From the NCBI GenBank assembly GCA_966111775.1, contig CBHWBD010000002.1, positions 1-64,000 of the forward strand: a stretch of 64,000 nucleotides of DNA. Direction: 5' to 3'. Positions 9,270 through 18,150 of the stretch are shown piece by piece. The notes under the pieces were generated by a model. The model was not told where the DNA came from. It was given only the letters and a program-made list of their open reading frames with translations, and ran no database searches. How positions within the stretch are numbered: the stretch's first letter is position 1; the number at the start of each line of letters is the position of its first letter. This DNA comes from Pelomonas sp966111775. GTDB lineage: Bacteria > Pseudomonadota > Gammaproteobacteria > Burkholderiales > Burkholderiaceae_C. The translations under genes and the position numbers were made by a program.

Positions 9270-9824
9270 ATGCTGCGCCTCACCCTGACCTCCGCCGCCC
9301 TGCTGGCCACATTGCTGGCCGGCTGCGGCACGCCCAGCCAGCCCCTGCCCATGGCCGTCACGGCGGCCAATGCGCTGCAGATCCGCGGCTGGGTGCCGGA
9401 GGCGCTGAAGGGGCAGATCGCCGTCGCCACCGTCAAGGGCGGCCAGGAGACGGGCCGCTGGTGGGGTTCCAAGGTCAGTGCGATGGCGCTGCAGCAGGCC
9501 CTCGACGAGTCGCTGTTTTCCGTCGGCATGAAGCCGCTGTCCCCCGAACCGGCGCCCCGCTTCGAGCTGCAGGCCGAACTGGAGGCGCTCGACCAGCCCC
9601 TGGTGCCCGCGCTGGGCGTGACCGTGGGTACGGCCGTGCGCTACACCCTGGTCGACAAGACCAGCGGCAAGACCGTCTACCAGCGCCGCATCGCCAACAC
9701 CGACGAGGCCAGTTTCAGCGAGGCCATCCTCTCGCCCAACGAGAGGCTGCGCATCGCCAACGAACGGGCGCTGCGGGCGAATATTGATTTGCTGCTGCGG
9801 GATCTGGTGACGCTGAGGCCGTAG
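9270..9824 (+). CDS. Predicted lipoprotein
   Basis: A 184-residue protein with a lipobox (ATLLAGCGT, Cys at about residue 18), so membrane-anchored after lipidation. The mature part has a YajG-like layout: a strand-rich core, ALQQALDESLFSVG, and the C-terminal NERLRIANERALRANIDLLL. A close functional match cannot be named. It stands alone after a 67-base gap. Confidence 0.8.
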   Translation: MLRLTLTSAALLATLLAGCGTPSQPLPMAVTAANALQIRGWVPEALKGQIAVATVKGGQETGRWWGSKVSAMALQQALDESLFSVGMKPLSPEPAPRFELQAELEALDQPLVPALGVTVGTAVRYTLVDKTSGKTVYQRRIANTDEASFSEAILSPNERLRIANERALRANIDLLLRDLVTLRP

Positions 9825-9855
9825 CCAATTGCTTGCGGACTCGACGCAGCAGGCA

Positions 9856-10080
9856 TCACCGCCACCACTCGACGCGACTTTTTGCCTCTGCGATGGCCGC
9901 CTCTGCATCTGGGGCAAAACACTCTGAGAAGCGCCCGAACGGCAACCAGCACCTCTCGAGCGGGTCATCGCTCCAACGCAAAACGGTGAAGCCGAAAGTG
10001 CCACTGTCCCGACGGAAGATCTGAAGCTTGTGCTTCCCGTCCGATGCCGTCAGCTCTCTTTCAACATGCCGCGCGGTCAT
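9856..10080 (-). CDS. Small hypothetical protein
   Basis: A 74-residue basic protein (MTARHVERELTASDGKHKLQ to AKSRVEWWR). The ATG overlaps the stop of the MFS transporter gene upstream by four bases (ATGA), the same coupling seen between the transporter and the peptidase. That makes it a likely third gene of that operon. The strand-rich pattern (KLQIFRRDSGTFGFTVLRW) suggests a compact domain. No family recognised. Confidence 0.6.
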   Translation of the reverse strand: MTARHVERELTASDGKHKLQIFRRDSGTFGFTVLRWSDDPLERCWLPFGRFSECFAPDAEAAIAEAKSRVEWWR

Positions 10081-11360
10081 TGGCCCCCAGCCACCCGCTC
10101 ATGCCGCGCCCGCCCCGCCGTCGCCCACAGCAGCAGCGCGAACACGCAGCCCGCCACGCTGGTCAGCCCGAAGAACCACATCATGTCGCTGTAGCCGGCC
10201 GGGTTGGCCGCACTCGCACCCGCACGGTCGTTGAGCCAGCCGGCCACCAGGTTGGCACCGCTGATGCCGGCGTTCTGCACCACCCACATCAGGCCGATGG
10301 CCGTGCCGAAGCGATTCGGCGCGACCAGGCGGCTGGTCAGCGGCCACATGACGGCGGGCACCAGGGAGTAGCTGACGCCGATCAGCGCCGTGGGTACCCA
10401 CAGGCTCCAGTGCGTCAGCGCCAGCACGGCCAGGGCCACCGGCAGCAGCAAGGCGCCGAAAGCCAGGAAAGGCCCATAGCGGCCCAGCCGGTCGCACATC
10501 CAGCCGAAGGCCGGCGTCGCGAAGATGGCCGCCAGGAAGACATAACTGTTCATCTCCCCGGCCGCGGCCAGGTCCAGGCCGTGCACATGCTGGAAATACT
10601 TGATGGAGAAGGTGCTGCGGAAGGCCAGGATGACCGAGTACCAGAGCACGCACAGCAGCAGCAGATACCAGTAGGCCTTGCCGAAGTGCAGCAGGTCGCG
10701 CCAGACGAACTTCTCGGCCGATGACTTGCCCGTCGGCAGCAGGCCGGCGCGACGCGGGCCGCGGTCCACCCACCAGTAGGCCAGGGCCGCCACGAAGGCC
10801 GAGAAGGCGATGGCCGCGGCGATGACCAGGGGCGGCTGCCAGCCCTGGGCATAGGACCCCGCGAACCAGGTCGGCGACATGTCGGCGCCATAGGAGCCCA
10901 TGCGCCCGACGGCCAGCTCGGCACCCATGGCCAGGGCCAGGCTGCGGCCGCCGAAGTAGTCGGCCACGGCGGCCAGGGTCGCGATATTGAAGGTCTCGGC
11001 GCCGATGCCGAACAGCAGCCGGCCCGCGGCCATGCCCGCGAAGTTGGGGCTGAAGGCCGTCAGCGCCGCGCCCAGGGCGCAGATGCCGGCCGTGACCAGC
11101 GTCATGCGCGCCGCGCCGAAGCGGTCCACCAGCACGCCGCCGACCAGGATGAGGACGACGTTGGGCAGGCTGTAGATGGCGTTCAGCAGCGCGATCTGCG
11201 TGTCCGCAAAGCCGCGCTGCTGCTGCAGCAGGTCGGCCACCGGGCCGATGGAGTCGTAGACGTAGAAGTTGCCGAACAGCGAGATCGCCACCAGCACGGC
11301 CACGACCCAGGCCACGGTGCGGCCCGGCTGGGCCACAGGCATCACCGCAGCGCCGCTCAC
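10077..11360 (-). CDS. MFS transporter, MFSD1-like
   Basis: A 12-helix major-facilitator protein of 427 residues. The segment AIYSLPNVVLILVGGVLVDR, the FGIGAETFNIATLAAVADYF helix and ELAVGRMGS closely resemble the MFSD1 group, whose animal member moves dipeptides. The GTG start overlaps the stop of the S41 peptidase gene (GTGA); an internal ATG at 11342 is an alternative start. Coupling to a large peptidase supports a peptide or amino-acid substrate, but this is inference. Confidence 0.85.
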   Translation of the reverse strand: MSGAAVMPVAQPGRTVAWVVAVLVAISLFGNFYVYDSIGPVADLLQQQRGFADTQIALLNAIYSLPNVVLILVGGVLVDRFGAARMTLVTAGICALGAALTAFSPNFAGMAAGRLLFGIGAETFNIATLAAVADYFGGRSLALAMGAELAVGRMGSYGADMSPTWFAGSYAQGWQPPLVIAAAIAFSAFVAALAYWWVDRGPRRAGLLPTGKSSAEKFVWRDLLHFGKAYWYLLLLCVLWYSVILAFRSTFSIKYFQHVHGLDLAAAGEMNSYVFLAAIFATPAFGWMCDRLGRYGPFLAFGALLLPVALAVLALTHWSLWVPTALIGVSYSLVPAVMWPLTSRLVAPNRFGTAIGLMWVVQNAGISGANLVAGWLNDRAGASAANPAGYSDMMWFFGLTSVAGCVFALLLWATAGRARHERVAGGQ

Positions 11361-14300
11361 TTGTTCAAGAGCGACTTCACGGCCGCCTCCAGTTGCAGGT
11401 CTTCACCCGCGTCCAGCCTGGCCTTGTCATGCGGCACGACGACGTCCGGCGTGACCAGGGCGCGCTCCATGAAGTCGCCGTTCTGGGCCCGGAAGCCCAC
11501 CTGCGGGATGCCGAAGACGGTGGCGCCGTCCTGCATGGTCTCCCACCACACCGCCGTGCCCGTGCCGGCCACCGGCATGCCGATGAGCTTGCCGATGCCG
11601 AGGTGCTTGTAGGTCCACGGGAAGAGGTGGGCGTCGGAGTAGTTGCTCTCGCTGATCAGCACGGCCGAGGGTTTGGTCCATTTGCCGCCCGGCTCCCAGC
11701 CCAGGCTCTGGCCGCGCGGCATGAACTCCAGGTACTTCTTGCCGGACAGCAGCGTGGCCAGCTCGTCGTGCAGATTGCCGCCGCCGTTGAAGCGGGTGTC
11801 GACGATGAGGGCTTCCTTGCCGCTGGCGCGGCCCAGAGCCTCGGAATAGGTCTGGCGGTAGCTGCCGTCGTCCATGCCGCGCACATGCACATAGCCCAGG
11901 CGGCCGCCCGAGAGCTTGTCCACCAGGGCACGCTCCTTGCGCACCCAGCGCTTGTAGAGCAGCTCGCGCTCGGCGCCCAGGCTGATGGCCTTGAGCGTCT
12001 GCTCGAAGTGCTTGCCGGTGGCCGGGTCCAGCACCTCCAGCACGACCTGCTTGCCGGCCTTGAGGTTGAGCACCGAGTCGAACTCGGCACCGGCCGCGAT
12101 GGTTTCGCCGTCGATGGACTGGATGACCATGCCGGGCTTGACGCGGCTGGCGGCCAGGTCCAGCGGGCCGCCCTCGATGACCTCGCCCACCTTGACGCCG
12201 GCACCCCTGTGGCTCAGGTCGTAGAACAGGCCCAGGGACGCTGTCGAGTCGCCGCGCGAGGCGGGGCGGTAGCTGCTGCCGGTGTGCGAGACATTCAGCT
12301 CGCCCAACATTTCGCTCAGCAGCTCGGCGAAGTCGGCACCGTCGGCCACGAAGGGCAGCTGGCGCTCGTAGACCTTGCGGTAGCCGGCCCAGTCCACGCC
12401 GCCCATGTCGCTGACGTAGAGCTTCTCGTAGGTCTGGCGCCAGACGTGGTCGAACATCTGCGCGCGCTCGGCGGCGTGGTCGATGCGCAGCTCGGCCGAG
12501 AACCTGAGCCCTTCAGTCTTCACATCGCCCTTGCCGTCGTCGCCGGGCACCTTGAACTTCTGCACCTTGCCGCCGGTCATGACGAAACCGTTGGCGCCCT
12601 TGGCGTCCAGCACCAGGCTGACGGCGTCGATCTTGCCGCCGGGCAGCGAGGCGACGCGCTTGCCCTCCTTCTCGCGCAGGCGTACCTGCCACAGCTCGAA
12701 GCCATCGTCGCTCTTGACGACATAGAACAGCTGCTCGCCGTCCGGCGTCATCGCATAGTCCTTGATGTCGCCCGAGGTCGTGGTGATGCGCACCATGCGG
12801 TTCTCGATGCCCTCGTGCTCGATGACGACGGGCTTGGGCGGCTCGGGCTTCTTGTCTTCCTTCTTGGCGGCGTCCTTCTTGTCGCCGTCCTTCTTGTCGT
12901 CTTTCTTCTCGGCGTCCTTCTTGTCGGCCGCCTTCTTGTCATCGTCCTTCTTGGCGTCGTTCTTCTCGTCCTCCTCATGCTTCTTCAGCTGGGCGAACTC
13001 GGCCTTGTCGAGCTGGTAGCGGTCGTAGGCGGCGCGGGTCAGGAACATCGCGTAGACGTCGGCATCGGTGCGCGCACCGCCGCCGTTGCCGTGCAGGCCG
13101 TGGCGGTCGGCGGCCCAGATCAGCATCTGGCCCTGGCGCGCGAACATCGGGCGCACGTCCTCGTAGCCGCTGTTGCTCAGGTTGACGAGCTTGCCGCTGC
13201 CGTCGGCCGGCACCACGCCGACCTCCTGGCCCCAGCGGTTGCGGTCGACGAACTGCACCGCCAGGCTCTTGCCGTCGGGCGCCCAGTCGAACCACTGGTC
13301 GCCGTCTTCATAGGAGTAGTTGAAGTCGCTGGAGAGCACCTGGTGGGTCTTGCCGCTGGCGATGTCCAGCACATGCAGGGCGGCGCGGTCCTGCAGATAG
13401 GCCACCTGCTTGCCGTCCGGCGAATAGCGCGGCTGGAAGTTCTGGTGGGCGTCCTGCAGCAGCACCTTGGTCGTCACGCGCGGCGCGTTGAAGAAGCTGG
13501 GCACGGCCTTCTTGTCACCGGCAATCGCCGCCTCGCACAGGCTCCACTGGCCGTTGACCTCACAGGCGTAGAGCAGCTTGCGGCCATCAGGGCTGAAGCT
13601 GACCGAGCGCTTCTGGCCGGGGCCGTCGGTGATGCGGCGGGTGTTGCCGAACTCGGCCGACGAGACGAAGACCTGGCCGCGCACGATGACGGCCACTTCG
13701 CTGCCGTCGGGGCTGACGGCCATGTCCGTGGCGCCGTCGGACAGCTTGAGGTTCTCGACGCGCGGCTGCATGGCGTCGGCCGCGATGCCCACACCCACCT
13801 TCTGCGGCGTGGCCGTGTCGCCGGCCATGGTGTAGAGCTCACCGTCGAAGCCGAAGCTCAGCGTGCCGTCGGCCGCGACGCTGAGGAAGCGCACCGGGTT
13901 CTGGGTGAAGCGGGTGATCTGCTGGGTCGCCGCGGGGTTGTCCAGCGGCATCTTCCAGACATTGAAGGAACCGCTCTTCTCGCTGAGGTAGTAGACCGAC
14001 TTCTCGTCGGCCGACCAGACCGGGTTGCGGTTCTCGCCGCCGGTGCTGGTCAGCTTGCGGTGCTGGCCGGTCTTGGCGTCCCACAGCCAGATGTCGCGCG
14101 CCACCGGCGAGACATGGTGCTTGCGCATGCCGTTCTCATAACCCTTCCAGTCCTCGTAGACGAGCTGGCTGCCGGCCTTGTTGTAGCGGCCGGCCAGGGC
14201 CGGTTCGCTGAAGACCTGCTCGGGGCGGCGGCCGCCCTCGATGCCGACCTGGTAGAGCTCGCCCTGTGCCGGCGACGGGAAGGCCATGCTGGTGCGCAGG

Positions 14301-14719
14301 TCCTGGCGCTGGGCCGAGAACAGCACAGCCTGGCCGTCGGGCGTGAAGGCGATGGGCGTCTCCCAGGCCGAATGCGTGGTCAGGCGGCGCGACGGGCCGC
14401 CCTCGGCCGCGACGAGGAAGACATCGTTGTTGCCGTAGACGTCCGACCCGTAGGCCAGCAGCTTGCCGTCCGGCGACCAGACCGGCGCCATCACATGGTT
14501 GCCATTGGCCACCAGCAGGCGCGCCGTGCCGCCGGCCGCGGCCACCACATAAAGATTGCCCTGGAAGGTGAAGGCGATCTGCCTGCCGTCCGGCGAGATG
14601 CTGGACTGGCGCAACCACAGCGGGTTGGTCACGGGGCCGAGAGGCGCGCTCGGCGCAGCAAGGGCAGACAGAGCGGTCGACAGCGCCAGGGCGGCGCCCG
14701 CGAGTTTGAAACAACGCAT
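11357..14719 (-). CDS. Tricorn-like S41 protease with beta-propeller and PDZ domains
   Basis: A 1120-residue exported protein. The order is: signal peptide (MRCFKLAGAALALSTALSAL); TolB/WD40-like propeller repeats over roughly 40-560 (SPDGRQIAFTFQGNLYVV and many similar); a Lys/Asp/Glu-rich low-complexity linker near 580-630 (repeats of KKDDDKK and KDAEKKDD); a C1-like region; a PDZ domain (VIQSIDGETIAAGAEF); and the S41 catalytic domain (IVDTRFNGGGNLHDEL, then AVLISESNYSDAHLFPWTYK). This is the architecture of bacterial tricorn homologues, which degrade oligopeptides. It heads an overlapping operon with the MFS transporter and a small protein. Confidence 0.9.
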   Translation of the reverse strand: MRCFKLAGAALALSTALSALAAPSAPLGPVTNPLWLRQSSISPDGRQIAFTFQGNLYVVAAAGGTARLLVANGNHVMAPVWSPDGKLLAYGSDVYGNNDVFLVAAEGGPSRRLTTHSAWETPIAFTPDGQAVLFSAQRQDLRTSMAFPSPAQGELYQVGIEGGRRPEQVFSEPALAGRYNKAGSQLVYEDWKGYENGMRKHHVSPVARDIWLWDAKTGQHRKLTSTGGENRNPVWSADEKSVYYLSEKSGSFNVWKMPLDNPAATQQITRFTQNPVRFLSVAADGTLSFGFDGELYTMAGDTATPQKVGVGIAADAMQPRVENLKLSDGATDMAVSPDGSEVAVIVRGQVFVSSAEFGNTRRITDGPGQKRSVSFSPDGRKLLYACEVNGQWSLCEAAIAGDKKAVPSFFNAPRVTTKVLLQDAHQNFQPRYSPDGKQVAYLQDRAALHVLDIASGKTHQVLSSDFNYSYEDGDQWFDWAPDGKSLAVQFVDRNRWGQEVGVVPADGSGKLVNLSNSGYEDVRPMFARQGQMLIWAADRHGLHGNGGGARTDADVYAMFLTRAAYDRYQLDKAEFAQLKKHEEDEKNDAKKDDDKKAADKKDAEKKDDKKDGDKKDAAKKEDKKPEPPKPVVIEHEGIENRMVRITTTSGDIKDYAMTPDGEQLFYVVKSDDGFELWQVRLREKEGKRVASLPGGKIDAVSLVLDAKGANGFVMTGGKVQKFKVPGDDGKGDVKTEGLRFSAELRIDHAAERAQMFDHVWRQTYEKLYVSDMGGVDWAGYRKVYERQLPFVADGADFAELLSEMLGELNVSHTGSSYRPASRGDSTASLGLFYDLSHRGAGVKVGEVIEGGPLDLAASRVKPGMVIQSIDGETIAAGAEFDSVLNLKAGKQVVLEVLDPATGKHFEQTLKAISLGAERELLYKRWVRKERALVDKLSGGRLGYVHVRGMDDGSYRQTYSEALGRASGKEALIVDTRFNGGGNLHDELATLLSGKKYLEFMPRGQSLGWEPGGKWTKPSAVLISESNYSDAHLFPWTYKHLGIGKLIGMPVAGTGTAVWWETMQDGATVFGIPQVGFRAQNGDFMERALVTPDVVVPHDKARLDAGEDLQLEAAVKSLLNK

Positions 14720-14795
14720 GGCAGGAGGGAGATGAGGCTGAGGCGAGCGAGTCTAGAAGCCTCGCTTCGCCCAGAGGAAAGTCACCGCCCCAGGA

Positions 14796-15593
14796 TTACC
14801 CCAGCTTGCGATGCGCCAGGGCCGGCAGTTGCTGGCGCACCTGGGTCAGGCGCGCGGGGTCGACGTCGGCCGTGACGACGCCCTCGCCTTCGGCCAGCAC
14901 ACTGAGCACCTGGCCCCAGGGGTCGATGATCATGCTGTGACCCCAGGTGCGGCGGCCGTTCTCGTGCTGCCCGCCCTGGGCCGGGGCCACGACATAGCAT
15001 TGGTTCTCGACCGCACGCGCGCGCAACAGCAGCTCCCAATGGGCCTGGCCGGTCGTGTAGGTGAAGGCGGCCGGCACGGCCAGCAGGTCGACACCGGCAT
15101 AGCCGCGGTAGAGCTCGGGGAAGCGCAGGTCGTAGCAGACCGACAGGCCGACCTTGATGTCGCCAGCCTCGAAGCGGGTCGGCTGGCTGCCGGGTTCCAG
15201 CACGCGGCCCTCGTCATAGCTCTCGCGGCCGTTGTCGAAGGCGAAGAGGTGGATCTTGTCGTAGCGGGCCACGCGCTCGCCATCGGGCGAGAACACCAGC
15301 GTCGAGTTGCGCACGCGCTCGGCCGTCGTCGATTTGATGGGCAGGGTGCCGCCGATGATCCACAGGCCCAGGTCGCGCGCGGCACTCGCCAGCATGGCCT
15401 GGATGGGGCCCTCGCCTTCGGTTTCGGCGAGCGCCAGCTTGTCGCTGTCGTGCATGCCCATCAGGCAGAAATACTCGGGCAGGGCCGCCAGCCGGGCGCC
15501 GCGCCGGGCGGCGTCCTCCAGCAGGCGACGCGCGGCCTCGAGGTTGGCGGCCACGTCGGGGCCGGAGACCATCTGGACAGCTGCGATCTTCAT
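14796..15593 (-). CDS. Carbon-nitrogen hydrolase (Nit1/Nit2-like amidase)
   Basis: A 265-residue nitrilase-superfamily enzyme. The catalytic triad is visible: Glu in LAALPEYF, Lys in RYDKIHLF, Cys in SVCYDLRFPELYR. The last motif and overall length match the Nit1/Nit2 branch, whose members act on deaminated glutathione or omega-amides such as 2-oxoglutaramate. It is the last gene of a four-gene overlapping operon and its ATG overlaps the PLP-enzyme stop. Pairing with a transaminase-like enzyme would suit omega-amidase chemistry, though the true substrate is not known. Confidence 0.92.
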   Translation of the reverse strand: MKIAAVQMVSGPDVAANLEAARRLLEDAARRGARLAALPEYFCLMGMHDSDKLALAETEGEGPIQAMLASAARDLGLWIIGGTLPIKSTTAERVRNSTLVFSPDGERVARYDKIHLFAFDNGRESYDEGRVLEPGSQPTRFEAGDIKVGLSVCYDLRFPELYRGYAGVDLLAVPAAFTYTTGQAHWELLLRARAVENQCYVVAPAQGGQHENGRRTWGHSMIIDPWGQVLSVLAEGEGVVTADVDPARLTQVRQQLPALAHRKLG

Positions 15594-16669
15594 AGCGCCG
15601 ATGCTAGCCGTTCGATGTCCGCTGTGTTGTTAAGCCAGGAAAAGGACGCCCTGACGATGCCGTCCAGGCCGCGGGCCTGCATGTCCAGCGGCGTGTAGGG
15701 CACGCCATTGGCGCCGACGTGGATGCCCTGTCGCGACAGGCGGGCCCGCGTCGCCGGCGCGGCCTCGACTTCGACGCTGAAGCTGACCAGGCCCGAGCGC
15801 GTGCCGCTGCCGAGGTCATGCACGCGCACATGGGGCAGCTCTGCCAGGCGGTTGCGCAGCAGCACGGCCAGGCCCTGCACATGAGTCGCGATGGTGTCGA
15901 TGCCGATCTCCAGCGCCTCGGCGATGGCCACCTGCAGGGCCAGCCGCAGCGCCACCGGCTGCTCGGCCGTCTCGAAACGGGCGCCCGAGACGTCCACCCA
16001 GGGCGGCTCCAGGCTGTCCTGGAAGCTCTTGCGCACATAGAGCAGGGCCGTGCCGCGTGGCCCGCGCAGATGCTTGCGGCCGGCGCTCTTCAGCACATCG
16101 CAACCCAAGGCCTGCACATCCACCGGCAACTGACCCACGGCCTGGCCGGCGTCGATGAAATAGGGCACGCCGGCGGCGCGCGTCACACGACCCAGGGCCG
16201 CCGCGTCGTTGATGAGGCCCCCGTTGGCGGGCAGCCAGGTCAGCGAGACCCAGCGCACGCGTTCGTCGAGCATGGCCGCGGCGGCTTCGGCGTCGATGCT
16301 GCCATCGGCGCGACAAGGCAGCACCTCCACCGTCGCACCGCTGCGCTGGTAGGTGGCGAGATTGCCGCCCCATTCCTGGCGGCCGACGAGGATGCGGTCG
16401 CCGGTGCGGAGTGGCCTCGCGTGAATGAAGGCCGACCAGGCCGCGCCAAAGGCCGCCGAGCCGCTGCCGTGAAAGGCCACTTCGTCGGTGCCGGCGCTGA
16501 GCAGCCGCGCGGCGTCCTCGCGCAGGCGCTGCAGCCGTGGCGCCACCATCTCACCCGCCTCCATCGGCCCGCGGCTCACCTCCAGCGCCAGATGCTGCTG
16601 CAAGGCCGCCAGCGCCGCTGCTGACAGGGTCGACGCGCCTGCGTGGTTGAGCAGCAGGCGCTCCGTCAC
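15590..16669 (-). CDS. Aminotransferase class V-fold PLP enzyme
   Basis: A 359-residue PLP enzyme of the class V fold (cysteine desulfurase and isopenicillin-N epimerase-like). The start LLLNHAGASTLS is the family opening. The PLP Asp lies in YFIDAGQAVGQLPVDV and the Schiff-base Lys in LKSAGRKHLRGPRGTALLYV. The C-terminal domain begins near LVSFSVEVEAAPA. The GTG start overlaps the RidA stop. Neighbours (RidA, nitrilase, oxidoreductase) point to catabolism of an amino compound; the reaction is not defined. Confidence 0.88.
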   Translation of the reverse strand: MTERLLLNHAGASTLSAAALAALQQHLALEVSRGPMEAGEMVAPRLQRLREDAARLLSAGTDEVAFHGSGSAAFGAAWSAFIHARPLRTGDRILVGRQEWGGNLATYQRSGATVEVLPCRADGSIDAEAAAAMLDERVRWVSLTWLPANGGLINDAAALGRVTRAAGVPYFIDAGQAVGQLPVDVQALGCDVLKSAGRKHLRGPRGTALLYVRKSFQDSLEPPWVDVSGARFETAEQPVALRLALQVAIAEALEIGIDTIATHVQGLAVLLRNRLAELPHVRVHDLGSGTRSGLVSFSVEVEAAPATRARLSRQGIHVGANGVPYTPLDMQARGLDGIVRASFSWLNNTADIERLASAL

Positions 16670-17103
16670 GACACCAGCTCCACCAGGGCTTCGACCTCCA
16701 CCGCCGCGCCCGCCGGCAGGCTGGCCACGCCGACGGCCGCGCGCGCATGGCGACCGCGCTCGCCCAGGGCCGCAACGACGAGGTCGGAGGCGCCATCGGC
16801 CACCGCGCTGTGTTGAGTAAAACCCGGCGCCGCGGCGACAAAGATGCCCAGGCGCAGCACTTTGCGCACACGGCCCAGGTCGCCTTGCACGGCGGCATCC
16901 AGCACGGCCAGCACCTTCAGCGCGGCGATCTCGGCTTCAGCGCGGGCCGCCACCGCATCGAGCGCACCTTGGCCCGGCGTGCCGATCTGGCCGGCGATGA
17001 CGAGCAGACGCCCGCCCTCGCGGTGGTACAGGTAGTTGGCAGCCGGCGCCGCCAGTTCGGGCAGGGTGTGGCCCAGTTCGGCCAGTCGTTGTTGGAGGTT
17101 CAT
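16666..17103 (-). CDS. RidA/YjgF-family protein
   Basis: A 145-residue RidA-like protein, in the subgroup of about 150 residues that starts with NLQQRLAELGHTLPELAAPA. The motif SGQ/AGQIG is present (VIAGQIGTPG) and the C-terminal half has HARAAVGVASLPAGAAVEVEA, as usual. The family hydrolyses reactive enamine or imine intermediates released by PLP enzymes, which fits its position immediately before the PLP-enzyme gene, with 4-bp overlaps on both sides. Confidence 0.92.
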   Translation of the reverse strand: MNLQQRLAELGHTLPELAAPAANYLYHREGGRLLVIAGQIGTPGQGALDAVAARAEAEIAALKVLAVLDAAVQGDLGRVRKVLRLGIFVAAAPGFTQHSAVADGASDLVVAALGERGRHARAAVGVASLPAGAAVEVEALVELVS

Positions 17104-18050
17104 GGCTTGAGAAGCAGCTTGCCCTGGGTCGCACGCGACGCGAGCAGTTGATGGGCCCGGCCGGCTTCGGCCAGGGGGAATTCGGCATGGATGCGCAACT
17201 GAACGGCACCGCTCAGCACGGCATCGAACACCGTTGCCGCCCGCGCGCGACGCTTGGCCGCGTCGGGCAGGAAGTGGGGCAGCACGGGCCGTGTCAGCGT
17301 CAGGCTCTTCTTCATCAGGGCCATCACGTCGACAGGATCGGGCTGGCCGCTGGCCGCGCCGAAGAGGATGAGATGGCCGCCCATGCGCAGCGTGTCCAGG
17401 CTGCCGGCGAAGGTCGTACGGCCCACCGAGTCGAAGACGACGGCGGCGCCGCGCGCGGCCGACGCCCAGTCACTGTCCACCAGCAGCGGCGTCGCGCCCA
17501 GGCTGCGCAGCCAGTCGGCCTTCTCCGCACTGGACACGGTGCCGAAGACCGGGTGACCGCGGGCGATCAGCCACTGCACCAGCCAGCCGCCGACACCACC
17601 CGCCGCCGCATGCACCAGCACCGGCGCGTCGGCCGACAGTCGAGCGACATCGTCCAGCAGCATGGCCGCCGTCATGCCATGCTCCAGCGCGGCGGCGGCG
17701 TCGCGCAGGGGTAGCGCGTCGGGCACGCGTACCAGGTGTTCCAGCGGCACGGCCAGATGGCTGGCGTAGCCGCCCTGCACGCCCGTCGTGAAGGCGACGC
17801 GGTCGCCGACCTGCAACTCCGAACCGGACGCGACTTCGACGATCTCGCCGGCGCCCTCCAGGCCCAGCCGCCAGGGCAGCGTGATGCCGGGATAGCGGCC
17901 CTCGCGCTGGTAGAGGTCGACGAAATTGATGCCGGCGTATTGGATGCGCACGACGGCCTGGCCGGCTGCGGCCTGCGGCGTGGGCAGGGATTGCAGCTCC
18001 AGCACCTCGGGGCCGCCGAACTGGTGGACGACGATGGCTTGCGTGGACAT
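17100..18050 (-). CDS. Zinc-independent quinone oxidoreductase (MDR family)
   Basis: A 316-residue medium-chain reductase of the quinone-oxidoreductase type. The opening AIVVHQFGGPEVLELQ, YAGINFVDLYQREGRYP, and the NADPH loop VLVHAAAGGVGGWLVQWLIA are diagnostic, and Zn ligands are absent. The open frame runs upstream to 18323, but MSTQAIVV at 18050 is the natural start and leaves a 100-base divergent promoter region with the LysR gene. It is the first gene of the overlapping quartet. The expected role is NADPH-dependent reduction of quinones or enones. Confidence 0.92.
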   Translation of the reverse strand: MSTQAIVVHQFGGPEVLELQSLPTPQAAAGQAVVRIQYAGINFVDLYQREGRYPGITLPWRLGLEGAGEIVEVASGSELQVGDRVAFTTGVQGGYASHLAVPLEHLVRVPDALPLRDAAAALEHGMTAAMLLDDVARLSADAPVLVHAAAGGVGGWLVQWLIARGHPVFGTVSSAEKADWLRSLGATPLLVDSDWASAARGAAVVFDSVGRTTFAGSLDTLRMGGHLILFGAASGQPDPVDVMALMKKSLTLTRPVLPHFLPDAAKRRARAATVFDAVLSGAVQLRIHAEFPLAEAGRAHQLLASRATQGKLLLKP

Positions 18051-18150
18051 GGCTTGGACCTCCGGCGTTAACGTCGCGCCAATGTCCGCCTCCGGTGCGC
18101 GCCGCGCCAGCGAGGTCTTTGCATACCGGCTGTGCCGATTTCTCAACACC

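Noticed and set aside
11393..14875. 1160-residue plus-strand open frame opposite the S41 peptidase
   Set aside because: No recognisable domain and biased composition. The minus strand has clear propeller, PDZ and S41 motifs.
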